Shown: positions 44,490 through 53,879, numbered from the stretch's first letter. The stretch is DNA of 64,000 nucleotides from SAR324 cluster bacterium (GCA_015231825.1 JADGAV010000001.1:425405-489404); one strand, 5' to 3'. Numbers and translations are program-made. Notes: generated by a model not told the origin, from the letters alone.

Positions 44490-46400
44490 TCATTTCTTCA
44501 CGAGAAAAAGAAATCCGTCTTCATTCATATATCCTTCATCTTCTGTGCAAAACCACCCGTCCTGCAGCAGCTCAGATGCATTACCAGGGGAACCAGCATA
44601 TCCCGGTGTGACGCTCGCCCCTCCGACCCATAGTATTCCTGCTGTGCCGATGGAACAAGGTTGTTGATTGTGCCTTTCCAAAACCTTGACTGCGACTCCC
44701 GGAATCGGACGACCCAGAGAACCGGATAGACTGCCCTGGGGTTGATAGTCACGGATTGGGGCGGAAGGAATGTTAACTGAAATCAAAGGGGAACATTCGG
44801 CCGCCCCATATCCTTCCAGGACTTCAACATCCCATTTTTCCTTGAAATGCGAGATCGTTTCGATTGACAAGGCACTACCTCCGGAAATGACAGTTTTGAG
44901 TGCTCCCAGTGATTTAGCAGACACGTTTCGGGCAAAATCGGTCAACAAATCAGGTGACTCAGCCAAGATGCTTGCTTTTGTCTTTAAAAGCATTTCCGCA
45001 TAGCTTTTTACATTGTGAGGGTCTTCCGGATAAGACGCTGCAATTCCGGTTAGCATTGGCAGCCAGCAGGCAACATTTAATCCGTAAGCGAAGTGAAATG
45101 GTAAGGAACTGACCATAGTTTCACTGGAGTCAGAAAGAACGAGTTCCATGAAGCCTTCGATGTTTGAAGCCAGATTATGATGAGTCCATCGGACCCCTTT
45201 CGGGGCAGCTCGTGTGCCGGCAGTATAAACGATGGCCAGTGTTTGCTCCATGTCCTGCTGGTGAAAGTGCTGCAGTCGGGCAGGGAGGGTGAAAAATGAA
45301 AGAGTGGCTAACAATTTTGCGGATGAATGGATTGACTGCCGAATTGATTGGGGAGTGATCCATCGAAGTGGAATTTTTTTTTGATTTTGAGAAATAAGTG
45401 CTTCGCATGCAATTATTGTTCGGATGCCACATTCGTGAACGATTGCGCTGATCTGCTCAACAGAAAAATCAAAGTTCAAATTGACCACTGTTTTTCCCGC
45501 CATGGCCATTGCCAAATTGAGAACGGCTGATTCAGTAGAAGTCGGCAGAGCTAGACCAATCCTCGATTCATCAAATTTTTGAATCTGCCATGCCAACATT
45601 TTCGCTTCTCGACAAAGCCTGCTGTAGCTCAATTGGGAGACGTTTTCATCTGAAATACAAATTCGAAAAGGATGCCTCCTTGCCTGGCGAAGCACTTGCT
45701 GATGAAGGGGTTTCTGCTTCGCTTTCCTGACCATCATAACCTCCATCCCGAGGTTCTGCACGGCTTGCCGGGCATCTTCACTAGAAGTGGTCGGCGGCAG
45801 AGGAAATCCAACGGCAACAGTCACTGGATATTGAAAAAAAACTGGGCGTTTCCTAAAGAATCGATTGCCGCTATAAGTCAACAGGCTTCCCCAAATTCCG
45901 CTGATGCAGATGGGAACGACCGGGCAGGGAGTTTCCTGAAGAATTCGTTCCATTCCGGCTTTAAATTTAAACAATTGTCCAGTGCGCGAAACCTGCCCCT
46001 CTGGAAAAATACAGATCACTTCACCTTCTTCCAGTCTTTTTCTGATTTCAGCAAAAGATGCTTCATATTGATCGGCATGGCGTCGGCTGTAAATTGGAAT
46101 AACGCCCATCAATTGAAAAATCCATTTGGCGACGGGCAGATTGTAAATTTGACGATCCATAATGAATCGGATTGGGCGATGGGTCGCCATTTGTACGAGA
46201 AATGCGTCCAAATAGCTGAGGTGATTGGCAACCAGAAGCACCGGACCCTGGGCGGGAATGCGTTCCCGGTGCAGTGTCTCAATCGGGTATATGAATCGGA
46301 TCAGCATGCGAAGAAAGAAGCGGATCAATGAACCTAAGTATTGCCTCCAGAAAAACCTTGCGGTTTTTTTCTGAACAGTGGGAGTTTTGGATTCAGTCAT
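44490..46400 (-). CDS. aas: Acyltransferase / acyl-AMP synthetase fusion (Aas-like), C-terminally truncated
   Basis: Residues 1-215 are a PlsC-type acyltransferase with NHLSYLD (H-x4-D) and FPEGQVSRTG. Residues 225-636 are an AMP-forming synthetase: the P-loop is altered to IVYTAGTRAAPKGVRWTH, then YGAAECSPLISV and the WFCTEDEGYMNEDGFLFL hinge. The Aas family re-acylates lysophospholipids. The protein ends at VKK immediately after the hinge, where related proteins continue about 80-100 residues as a C-terminal lid domain with the catalytic lysine. No frame downstream restores it. The acyltransferase half is intact; the synthetase half is probably inactive. Confidence 0.82.
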   Translation of the reverse strand: MTESKTPTVQKKTARFFWRQYLGSLIRFFLRMLIRFIYPIETLHRERIPAQGPVLLVANHLSYLDAFLVQMATHRPIRFIMDRQIYNLPVAKWIFQLMGVIPIYSRRHADQYEASFAEIRKRLEEGEVICIFPEGQVSRTGQLFKFKAGMERILQETPCPVVPICISGIWGSLLTYSGNRFFRKRPVFFQYPVTVAVGFPLPPTTSSEDARQAVQNLGMEVMMVRKAKQKPLHQQVLRQARRHPFRICISDENVSQLSYSRLCREAKMLAWQIQKFDESRIGLALPTSTESAVLNLAMAMAGKTVVNLNFDFSVEQISAIVHECGIRTIIACEALISQNQKKIPLRWITPQSIRQSIHSSAKLLATLSFFTLPARLQHFHQQDMEQTLAIVYTAGTRAAPKGVRWTHHNLASNIEGFMELVLSDSSETMVSSLPFHFAYGLNVACWLPMLTGIAASYPEDPHNVKSYAEMLLKTKASILAESPDLLTDFARNVSAKSLGALKTVISGGSALSIETISHFKEKWDVEVLEGYGAAECSPLISVNIPSAPIRDYQPQGSLSGSLGRPIPGVAVKVLERHNQQPCSIGTAGILWVGGASVTPGYAGSPGNASELLQDGWFCTEDEGYMNEDGFLFLVKK

Positions 46401-46782
46401 TTTTTGTAATTCATCAAGAATATGAAAATGAATTGAATTGGGGAATTTCCGGGTTTTTCGAACTATCTATGATTATTGATATACTTAATTAGTTCGGCAG
46501 CCAGTTTTGATGTTCACAAGACTTTAAAAGTAAAGAATAGACTGAAAATAACAAGCTAGTAGTCTCTTCAATGGATCCACACTCCGCTGGAGAAATATTT
46601 CTTTCCAGTTCCGCTGGAAGTGCAATGCCGTCACCACCTTTGGACGGACAGGCAGTTTGCAGTGGCCAATCGGGATTTATGTCTTCTTTCTTGTGCATTC
46701 GCTACCGGGAAGCCCATGATGAATAGAGCAGGGCCACTGAGGTGCACTGCCCAAAATGATCTTGAAAATTTGAAGGGAAGAT
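46401..46782. other. Intergenic region upstream of phoB
   Basis: No gene is supported. A 69-codon minus frame at 46489-46698 has no ribosome binding site. TCCGCTGGA occurs twice within about 35 bases, around 46574-46618; otherwise nothing stands out. Confidence 0.3.
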
Positions 46783-47469
46783 ATGCCTGCCTCTACAATT
46801 CTTGTCGTTGAAGATGAAGAAGATATTCTCGCAGTGATTTGTTACAATCTGAGCAAAGAAGGGTATCGGGCTGAAGGGGTCCTTTCCGGCGAGGCTGCCC
46901 TGGAAAGAATAAGGCAGGGTTGTCCGGATCTAATCGTTCTTGATCTGATGCTTTCCGGAATCAATGGTTTGGAAATATGCCAGGTTTTGAAAAAAGACCT
47001 TAAAACCGAATCTATTCCGATTGTAATGCTCACTGCCAAAAGCGAGGAAGCTGATATCATAAAGGGTTTGGAACTTGGCGCGGACGATTACATCACGAAG
47101 CCTTTCAGCCCTAAAATTTTGGTGGCCAGGGTCAAGGCTGTTTTGCGCAGACAAGGAAATTCCAACTATGAAAAAGAACGAATATTTTCGGTACATGAAC
47201 TGGAAATTCATCCGGGACGTCATGAGGTTTTGTTTAAGGGACGTTTGATTGAACTAACACCGACGGAATTTCGTCTGCTGCATTATCTGATTCAGCGCCC
47301 GGGATGGGTGTTTACCCGCAACCAAATTGTTGATGCAGTCCGAGGCGATGATTACTTTGTCACGGATCGGGCCGTTGATGTTCAAATCGTAGGTTTACGC
47401 AAAAAATTGGGAGATGCCGGTCAATACATTGAGACTGTTCGAGGAATCGGATACCGGTTTAAAGAATAA
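46783..47469 (+). CDS. phoB: Phosphate regulon response regulator PhoB
   Basis: The 228-residue OmpR/PhoB-type regulator has a receiver domain (STILVVEDEEDILAVICYNL, phosphorylation aspartate in LIVLDLMLSGINGLE, IVMLTAKSEEADIIKG, KPFSPKILVARVKAV). A winged helix follows (LTPTEFRLLHYLIQRPGWVF, RAVDVQIVGLRKKLGDAG, TVRGIGYRF). It binds Pho boxes; three 11-base repeats sit upstream of pstS in this window. The phoR start lies two bases after its stop. Confidence 0.92.
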   Translation: MPASTILVVEDEEDILAVICYNLSKEGYRAEGVLSGEAALERIRQGCPDLIVLDLMLSGINGLEICQVLKKDLKTESIPIVMLTAKSEEADIIKGLELGADDYITKPFSPKILVARVKAVLRRQGNSNYEKERIFSVHELEIHPGRHEVLFKGRLIELTPTEFRLLHYLIQRPGWVFTRNQIVDAVRGDDYFVTDRAVDVQIVGLRKKLGDAGQYIETVRGIGYRFKE

Positions 47470-47470
47470 T

Positions 47471-48901
47471 ATGAAAAAGAAGAAGCTAATTTGGCAGATT
47501 TACCCTTCCTATCTATTGATCACACTCCTCTCTCTGCTGGCTGTTGTTTGGTACGCATCAAATTCCTTTGAGGAATTTTTTTTTGAACAAACAGCCTCTG
47601 ATCTTCGCAGTAGAGCTAATTTGATCGAAAGTCAATTTTCTGATCAGCAAATCTTCTCAAATCCGGCTTTGGTTGACGCTTTATGCAAGGAGCTTGGCCA
47701 TGCAGGAGGAATGCGTGTGACGGTAATCCTCTCCAATGGAAAAGTGTTGGGAGACACGGAAAAAGATCCTGAAACAATGGACGATCATGCCAATCGTCCC
47801 GAAATCATAGATGCCTTAAGCGGCAAAATGGGAACTTCAATTCGAGAGAGCAGCACTCTGAGTAAAAAAATGATGTATGTTGCTATTCCTGTCTCGCGCG
47901 ATGGAATCACGGTTGGAGTGCTAAGAATATCAGTACCTGTCACACAAATCGGAAAAACCTTGAATTCCATTCAATTCAGGATTTTTCTCCAATGGGGTTT
48001 TATTGCGGCGATTGCTGCTGCTATCAGCCTCTTTATTGCGCGGCGGATCAGCAGGCCTCTCGAGGAAATGCGTAAAGGAGCAGAAAGGTTCGCTCAGGGG
48101 GACTTGACCCACCTGTTGTCAATCCCGCAATCGGAAGAAATTGGCGAGCTCGCAGAAACCTTGAACCAAATGGCACTGCTGCTCAATGAACGAATGGAAA
48201 CGGTTGTGAGTTTGGAAAACATTCGTAAAGATTTTGTTGCCAATGTCTCTCATGAATTGAAAACTCCTATCACGTCCATCAAAGGTTCTGTCGAAACGCT
48301 CCTGGATGGAGCTCTCGATCATAGAGAAGATGCTCATCGCTTTCTTCAGATCATTGCCCGGCATACTGATCGACTGAATGCCATTATTGATGACTTGCTC
48401 ACTCTGGCAAGAGTGGAACAGAACCAGGAAAAAGTGAAACTTGTCTTCAAAGAAACTGCCGTCAAAAAAATATTACTGATGGCGGTGGAGGATTGCATTC
48501 AACAGGCCGCTGAAAAAAATATTGAAGTAATTTTGAACTGCCGGGAAGAATTAATTGTCTCAGCCAATGCTCCGTTACTGCAGCAAGCCTTTGTCAACTT
48601 GATCAGCAATGCAGTCAAATACAGTCCTTCGGCAAGTGAGGTCGAAATCGCTGCCGAACGCGTTGATCAATTCATCCTCATTCAAGTACGAGATCACGGA
48701 TGCGGAATCAGTGCTAGCCATTTGCCTCGTCTTTTTGAGCGATTCTATCGAGTGGATCCTGCCAGAAGCCGTCACCTGGGCGGAACAGGTCTTGGATTGG
48801 CGATTGTTAAGCACATTGTTCAGACCCACCAGGGAAAGGTAGAAGTCGAAAGTCAACTTGAAAAAGGAAGTACTTTTTCCATTTATCTTCCAGTTTTTTA
48901 G
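47471..48901 (+). CDS. phoR: Phosphate regulon sensor histidine kinase PhoR
   Basis: The 476-residue kinase has TM1 at about 10-28, a periplasmic sensor (about 30-160), TM2 near 175-192, HAMP (ARRISRPLEEMRKGAERFA), HisKA (FVANVSHELKTPITSIKGSV with the phosphohistidine) and HATPase (FVNLISNAVKYSP, RDHGCGISASHLPRLFERFY, GTGLGLAIVKHIV). Unlike the classical PhoR it has a large periplasmic domain between the two TM helices rather than a short loop. The ATG at 47471 follows phoB directly; the upstream frame is overlap. Confidence 0.9.
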   Translation: MKKKKLIWQIYPSYLLITLLSLLAVVWYASNSFEEFFFEQTASDLRSRANLIESQFSDQQIFSNPALVDALCKELGHAGGMRVTVILSNGKVLGDTEKDPETMDDHANRPEIIDALSGKMGTSIRESSTLSKKMMYVAIPVSRDGITVGVLRISVPVTQIGKTLNSIQFRIFLQWGFIAAIAAAISLFIARRISRPLEEMRKGAERFAQGDLTHLLSIPQSEEIGELAETLNQMALLLNERMETVVSLENIRKDFVANVSHELKTPITSIKGSVETLLDGALDHREDAHRFLQIIARHTDRLNAIIDDLLTLARVEQNQEKVKLVFKETAVKKILLMAVEDCIQQAAEKNIEVILNCREELIVSANAPLLQQAFVNLISNAVKYSPSASEVEIAAERVDQFILIQVRDHGCGISASHLPRLFERFYRVDPARSRHLGGTGLGLAIVKHIVQTHQGKVEVESQLEKGSTFSIYLPVF

Positions 48902-48924
48902 TGCTCACTATTCAAATTTGGTTT

Positions 48925-48957
48925 TTCTAACCATCTTCTAACAGAATTCTAACAAAA
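48925..48957 (+). promoter_or_regulatory. Triple Pho box upstream of pstS
   Basis: Three TTCTAAC direct repeats start at 48925, 48936 and 48947, an exact 11-base period (TTCTAACC, TTCTAACA, TTCTAACA), the helical spacing used by PhoB dimers. A -10-like TACTAT follows at 48964-48969, at the expected distance for a PhoB-activated promoter. Confidence 0.85.
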
Positions 48958-49088
48958 GTAGAGTACTATCCCCTCCAGGAAATATAGCAAAGCATCACGC
49001 TGAAAATTTTTAGGGAAGAACCTGAATATTTTTGTGCCTATAAAGTTTTTCTAAAAATCAGAAAAAATTTTAATGACTGGAGGATAGT

Positions 49089-49970
49089 ATGAATCGAAAT
49101 AATAAAATTGGCATGATCACAGGAACATTTTTTTTAATCATTTTTGCCTCTGCTTCGGTCAATGCCCGAACATTGGTTCAAAACAAAGGGTCTGACACCT
49201 TGGTAAATGTTGCCCAGGCCTGGGCGGAAGCTTATCAAAAAGTCAGTTCCGATGTCGCAGTTTCTGTAACTGGAGGAGGCTCAGGCACCGGCATTGCCGC
49301 ATTGATCAATGGAACAGTTGATATCGCAAATGCCAGCAGGAAAATGAAAAGAAAAGAAAAAAAATTAGCGACTAAACAAGGCCACAGTCCTGTTGAGTTC
49401 ACGGTGGGGTATGATGCCCTCGCCGTCTACCTTCATCGTGACAATCCTGCAAAGTCCCTCGATCTTGCTCAATTGGCGGAAATGTATGGGGAAGGTGGAA
49501 AAACCAATCAATGGTCTCAAATCGGTATTAACGTCAAAGCTTGTCAGGGGCAGGAAATCATTCGAGTCAGTCGTCAAAATAACTCAGGTACCTATGTTTA
49601 TTTTCGAGAAGCGGTTCTTGGAAAAAGGCGTGATTTCAGGTTAGGTTCCAGGGACATGCATGGCTCCAAAGACGTTGTAGATCTTGTAGAAAAAACTCCT
49701 TGCGCTATTGGATACAGTGGATTGGCCTATGCGACGCCCCATCTCAAATTGGCATGTATTTCCAAGAAAAGGGGAGAGACTTGCGTGATGCCATCAATCT
49801 CCACTGCCAGTGATGGCAGTTATCCGATCGCTCGTCCGTTATTCATGTACACCAAAGGAAAACCTGAGGGAGAAATAAAAAAATACATGGACTGGATTCT
49901 TAGTGATGAGGGACAATGTATTATTTTAAGAAAAGGATATGCTCCAGTTCGTCCTGTTAAATGCAGCTAA
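49089..49970 (+). CDS. pstS: Phosphate ABC transporter substrate-binding protein
   Basis: The 293-residue PstS-like protein has a signal peptide (about residues 1-26, cleavage after VNA). Phosphate-site and PBP-like motifs include NKGSDTLVNVAQAWAEAYQK, VTGGGSGTGIAALINGTVDI, SRQNNSGTYVYFREAVLG and GYSGLAYATP. It captures phosphate in the periplasm and hands it to PstCA. GGAGG precedes the ATG. The Pho box and -10 lie upstream, so it should be induced by phosphate starvation. Confidence 0.93.
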   Translation: MNRNNKIGMITGTFFLIIFASASVNARTLVQNKGSDTLVNVAQAWAEAYQKVSSDVAVSVTGGGSGTGIAALINGTVDIANASRKMKRKEKKLATKQGHSPVEFTVGYDALAVYLHRDNPAKSLDLAQLAEMYGEGGKTNQWSQIGINVKACQGQEIIRVSRQNNSGTYVYFREAVLGKRRDFRLGSRDMHGSKDVVDLVEKTPCAIGYSGLAYATPHLKLACISKKRGETCVMPSISTASDGSYPIARPLFMYTKGKPEGEIKKYMDWILSDEGQCIILRKGYAPVRPVKCS

Positions 49971-49990
49971 ACTTCAAGCAGTGTGAGGTC

Positions 49991-51079
49991 ATGTCTCGAT
50001 ATGAAAAACGATTAGAAGAAGATTGGGCAAAAATCAGGCAGCATTTGTCAAAAGTCTCCGCTCAGGTTGAAAATTCGGTGGAGCAAGCGGTAGATGCTCT
50101 TCTATTGAGAAATGAAAAATTGGCTTATAGCACTATTCTTGGGGACAATCCAATCAATCGTGCATTTGAATCGATCAATCAGCTGTGCTACGGATTCGTT
50201 GCCCGTCATTTGCCGAGCGCTGGGCATTTACGGCGAATTTCATCAATTCTTCGGTTCAATCTAGAGCTGGAGCGGGTCGGAGACTACGCCGTGACGGTCT
50301 GTCGAGAAATTGTTCAAATTTCTTGCCCCCTCGAGGACAATATGATCCGAAATGTGGAACATCTTTCTAAGGGGGTTCGGCAGATATTAAAACAATCAAT
50401 CAAAGCTTTTCAAGAAGATAATTTGGAACTTGCAAAATCCACGATGGACTTGACAGCACTGACGAAAATCAATTTTGAACGAATTTTTAATGAACTCTCC
50501 GACGCCCGTTTTGGAGACATTTGGACACTCAGAGATCTATTCGGGGTGTTGGCCATCTATAACGCCCTGGGCAGAATCAGCGACCAATCGAAAAATATTT
50601 GTGAAGAGACAATATTCACGATCACCGGGGAAACAAAAATTAGAAAACCGGTAAAAGTTTTATTCCTTGATCAGGGAAATGACTGCCAAAGTCTAATTGC
50701 CGAATGTTTCGCACAAAAAAACTTTCCCCTCCGTGGCCAGTTTGCCAGTGCAGGTAGATCTGCTGCGAAACAACTGGAACCTCAATTTGTTGAATTTATG
50801 AATCGTCATGGATTTGGTCTTCAGACCTGGAATCCGATAGCATTCAATCAAATTCCTCAAGCGGATGGTTTCGATGTCGTTGTGAGTCTCCAGGGATCAA
50901 TTCATTCTTATTTGCAGAAAGCGCCTTTTAGAACCATACTTCAGGAGTGGGAAATTGGAGAAGTAGCCGAAGAAATGGGTAGTGACCAAAAGGAAGCCAG
51001 TTACGAAAATATGCTCCAGAAAATTTCGTTTCATGTTCAGGACCTGATGGAAACAATGCGTGGCAAGGAGGTTTCTTGA
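49991..51079 (+). CDS. phoU: PhoU fused to an apparently inactive LMW-phosphatase-like domain
   Basis: The 362-residue protein starts with a PhoU domain of two three-helix bundles (1-215): MSRYEKRLEED, NLELERVGDYAVTVCREIV and YNALGRISDQSKNICEETIF. PhoU signals phosphate status to PhoR and restrains Pst uptake. After KIRKPVKVLFLDQGNDCQSL (about 217-235) the fold of low-molecular-weight protein tyrosine phosphatase/ArsC follows (FASAGRSAAKQLEPQFVEFM). The catalytic loop C-x5-R is D227-x5-Q233 here: both the nucleophile and the arginine are lost, so a sensor or scaffold role is likely. The position between pstS and pstC is unusual. The ATG at 49991 matches usual PhoU starts. Confidence 0.85.
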   Translation: MSRYEKRLEEDWAKIRQHLSKVSAQVENSVEQAVDALLLRNEKLAYSTILGDNPINRAFESINQLCYGFVARHLPSAGHLRRISSILRFNLELERVGDYAVTVCREIVQISCPLEDNMIRNVEHLSKGVRQILKQSIKAFQEDNLELAKSTMDLTALTKINFERIFNELSDARFGDIWTLRDLFGVLAIYNALGRISDQSKNICEETIFTITGETKIRKPVKVLFLDQGNDCQSLIAECFAQKNFPLRGQFASAGRSAAKQLEPQFVEFMNRHGFGLQTWNPIAFNQIPQADGFDVVVSLQGSIHSYLQKAPFRTILQEWEIGEVAEEMGSDQKEASYENMLQKISFHVQDLMETMRGKEVS

Positions 51080-52206
51080 ACGAATCCACGAACCAAACAG
51101 TCAGTCATTCTATTGACGATTGTCGAAATCTGGACTGGTATATTGACAAATTCATCCAGGTTTTCGTTTTTATCGGCGGGATTTCGGCCATTGTTTTCAT
51201 TATAGGTATATTTTTCTTTATTACAAATGAAGGGATCGGATTTCTATTTAAATCCGGTTTTCAATTGACGCCTCATGCTGTTTCTCTTCTTGAAGAGGCA
51301 AAAATCCCTGACGATACTCTGGCTGCTCTGGATGAGTTGGCAGGCGAAAATTTTGAGACTGCAACAGAATTGGAAGCAGCTTTGGAAGATGTTTTGATGC
51401 CGGAAGAATTGAGCCAGTTTCAAGCACTTATTGTGAAAAGTGCGGTCTACGAACCCTTCAGCATCAGTGAATTTTTTACCTCTTACCGTTGGAAACCCAC
51501 TTCTGAATGGAACCCGACTTATGGTATACTGGCATTGATTGCAGGCACTGCCAGTGTCACTGGATTCGCCATGCTGATTGCGATTCCCTTTTCTCTCGGC
51601 GCAGCAATCTATATCGGGGAATTTGCGACCGGGAGGCAGCGGGAAGTTCTAAAAGTACTGGTGGAGTTGCTGGCAGCCGTTCCTTCGGTCGTTTGGGGGT
51701 TTATTGGACTCAGTATCATGAATCCTTTGATCATCAGGCTTTTTAATGTTCCCATAGGGTTGAATGTCCTCAATGCCGGTTTGATCCTTGGATTGATGGC
51801 GGCTCCCATTATGACCACAATTGCAGAAGATGCGCTTAAGGCTGTACCTGACCGATACCGTGAGGCTGCAGAAGCAATGGGTGCAACTCGTTGGCAATTG
51901 GTTTTTAAAGTCGTGCTGCCTGCTTCCAAGAACGGGTTGGTGGCCGCAGTTCTGCTGGGAGTAGGACGCGGTTTTGGAGAAACGATGGCGGTCCTGATGG
52001 CAACAGGGCATACGATCAATCTTCCCACCAGTGTATTTGATTCAGTTCGTGCATTGACTGCGACCATCGCAGCAGAATTGGGAGAAACAGCAGTTGGCTC
52101 CGATCATTACCAGGCTTTGTTTACTTTGGGGATTTTGCTATTCCTAGTCACATTCCTCATCAATCTGACAGCCGATCTCGTCGTGCGCGGCATCCGCAAA
52201 GGATAA
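51076..52206 (+). CDS. pstC: Phosphate ABC transporter permease with periplasmic insert
   Basis: The 376-residue permease has six predicted TM helices. After TM1 (about 28-50) comes a helical insert of about 65 residues (roughly 63-127, rich in E, A and L, e.g. LAALDELAGENFETATELE), then the usual YGILALIAGTASVTGFAM core. The EAA loop is EAAEAMGATRWQLVFKVVLP. The start is TTG at 51076, with AAGGAGG five bases upstream and overlapping the phoU stop (TTGA), which decides the start. The insert would lie in the periplasm, near PstS. Confidence 0.9.
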   Translation: MNESTNQTVSHSIDDCRNLDWYIDKFIQVFVFIGGISAIVFIIGIFFFITNEGIGFLFKSGFQLTPHAVSLLEEAKIPDDTLAALDELAGENFETATELEAALEDVLMPEELSQFQALIVKSAVYEPFSISEFFTSYRWKPTSEWNPTYGILALIAGTASVTGFAMLIAIPFSLGAAIYIGEFATGRQREVLKVLVELLAAVPSVVWGFIGLSIMNPLIIRLFNVPIGLNVLNAGLILGLMAAPIMTTIAEDALKAVPDRYREAAEAMGATRWQLVFKVVLPASKNGLVAAVLLGVGRGFGETMAVLMATGHTINLPTSVFDSVRALTATIAAELGETAVGSDHYQALFTLGILLFLVTFLINLTADLVVRGIRKG

Positions 52207-52209
52207 ATT

Positions 52210-53079
52210 ATGTTTGTTGCCTCCGAACTCAATCAGCACAATCAAAAAACAGAACGTTTGTTTCATTTTTTATTTGCTTTGATGACGATTTTACTGATTT
52301 TACCTGTTGCAGTCATTTTAGGTGTCCTGGTCGTGAAGGGAGGATCTGCAATTTCTCTTGAATTTCTCTTCACAAGTCCCAGCAACGGGATGACGGAAGG
52401 AGGAATTTTTCCAGCACTGATCGGAACCATCTGGCTGGTTGCCGTTGCATTGCTTTTTTCTGTTCCACTCGGGATTGCTGCAGCAGTCTATTTGAGCGAG
52501 TATGCCAATGACAACTGGTTGACCCGGTTGATAAACCTGGCAATCATAAACCTGGCAGGAGTGCCGTCAATTGTTCACGCCCTATTTGGAGTAGGAGCAT
52601 TTGTCTTATTTTTTCAATTTGGCACCAGTATTTTGGCTGCAAGTTTGACACTGGGTATTATGACCCTGCCCGTGGTGATTGTTGCCAGTCGAGAATCTAT
52701 GCAAGCCGTACCCTATGTTTTTCGGGAAGCATGCTGGAATATGGGAGCAACCCGGTGGCAGACGATTCGTCGAGTGGTGCTTCCAAATTCGATCAGCGGT
52801 ATCCTCACCGGGGTCATCCTTGAAGTATCAAGGACCACCGGGGAAACTGCGCCGATCATGTTCACAGGAGCGGCATTTTTTCTGCCTTACCTGCCGCAGG
52901 GAATTTTTGACCAGACAATGGCGATGTCCCTTCATCTTTTTGTGATTTCGACTCAGGTCCCTGGAGTTCCCGAAAACCTCCCTTATGGAGTTGCACTGGT
53001 ACTTGTGGTAATGGTGCTGTTGATGAATTCACTTTCCATTGCTTTTCGTACCTACCTCCGCAACAAAAAAAAATGGTGA
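52210..53079 (+). CDS. pstA: Phosphate ABC transporter permease
   Basis: The 289-residue permease pairs with PstC. It has six TM helices, the conserved VPLGIAAAVYLSEYA and the EAA loop EACWNMGATRWQTIRRVVLP, plus RTTGETAPIMFTGAAFF at the end of the translocation path. It is preceded by pstC with a three-base gap and its last seven bases overlap pstB1, so the operon is tightly coupled. Confidence 0.93.
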   Translation: MFVASELNQHNQKTERLFHFLFALMTILLILPVAVILGVLVVKGGSAISLEFLFTSPSNGMTEGGIFPALIGTIWLVAVALLFSVPLGIAAAVYLSEYANDNWLTRLINLAIINLAGVPSIVHALFGVGAFVLFFQFGTSILAASLTLGIMTLPVVIVASRESMQAVPYVFREACWNMGATRWQTIRRVVLPNSISGILTGVILEVSRTTGETAPIMFTGAAFFLPYLPQGIFDQTMAMSLHLFVISTQVPGVPENLPYGVALVLVVMVLLMNSLSIAFRTYLRNKKKW

Positions 53080-53879
53080 CTCTCCTAAATCAATCATCTC
53101 TATCTGATTCTTCAAAAATGGTTGCTGCAAAAAAGTTGGAAGTCAGCAACCTTTCGATTGACTATGGAGGAAAAACAGCCATCAGCGGAGTTAGCTTGAC
53201 GGTTCGTGAACATGAAATTTTTTCAATTATTGGGCCGGCGAATAGCGGCAAGACCTCGTTTCTTAAAGCCATCAACCGGATGGACCTTTTCACATCATCA
53301 ATGAGAGTCGGGGGAGATATCGCCTTCAATGGCAAGAATATTCGCCAATGGCGCAACATCTACGCCTTGCGTCAAAGTATCGGAGTAGTGTTCCCGCTCC
53401 CTATCGGATTGCCCCTCAGCATATATGACAATGTTGCTTTTGCACCCAGACTGGCAGGCATCAAACGAGCTTCAGAACTTGATGAAATTGTTGAACGATC
53501 GCTGAAAAGAGCTGCATTGTGGGACGAAGTTAAAGACCGGCTTAAATCTCTGGGCAGTTTGCTTTCAGGTGGGCAACAGCAGCGATTGACGATTGCCCGT
53601 GCTTTATCGCAAAACCCTCAAATGTTGATGCTCGATGAATTTTCAATTGCTGTGGATCCGGTTACAACCATGCGTATTGAAGAAATGCTCAAGGAATTGA
53701 AGAAAGAGATCACCATTATTTTAGTAACCAATTTGGTTCAGCAGGCTCGTCGTTTGGCCGATCATACGGCATTTTTTTTGACGGGACAATGCATAGAAGT
53801 TGGAGAAACCGACGCCATGTTTACCGGAGAGGTCAAGGATGTGCGCACCTCTGAATACATCCAGGGACGTTTTGGATGA
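53073..53879 (+). CDS. pstB: Phosphate ABC transporter ATPase, degenerate copy 1 (intact signature, lost Q- and H-loop)
   Basis: The 268-residue PstB-like protein has Walker A GPANSGKTS at 54-62, Walker B with LMLDE at 185-189 and a clean LSGGQQQR signature at 164-171. However, the Q-loop glutamine (usually FQ.P) is proline (VVFPLP, P108) and the switch histidine (VTH) is asparagine (VTN, N220), so its own ATP site should be poor. Its signature would complete the site of PstB2. Its start overlaps pstA by seven bases. The N-terminal extension of about 20 residues is not typical. Confidence 0.88.
   Translation: MVTLLNQSSLSDSSKMVAAKKLEVSNLSIDYGGKTAISGVSLTVREHEIFSIIGPANSGKTSFLKAINRMDLFTSSMRVGGDIAFNGKNIRQWRNIYALRQSIGVVFPLPIGLPLSIYDNVAFAPRLAGIKRASELDEIVERSLKRAALWDEVKDRLKSLGSLLSGGQQQRLTIARALSQNPQMLMLDEFSIAVDPVTTMRIEEMLKELKKEITIILVTNLVQQARRLADHTAFFLTGQCIEVGETDAMFTGEVKDVRTSEYIQGRFG

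Noticed and set aside
45672..46331. 219-codon plus-strand frame antisense to the acyltransferase fusion
   Set aside because: No domain and low-quality composition; the minus-strand gene has clear acyltransferase motifs.
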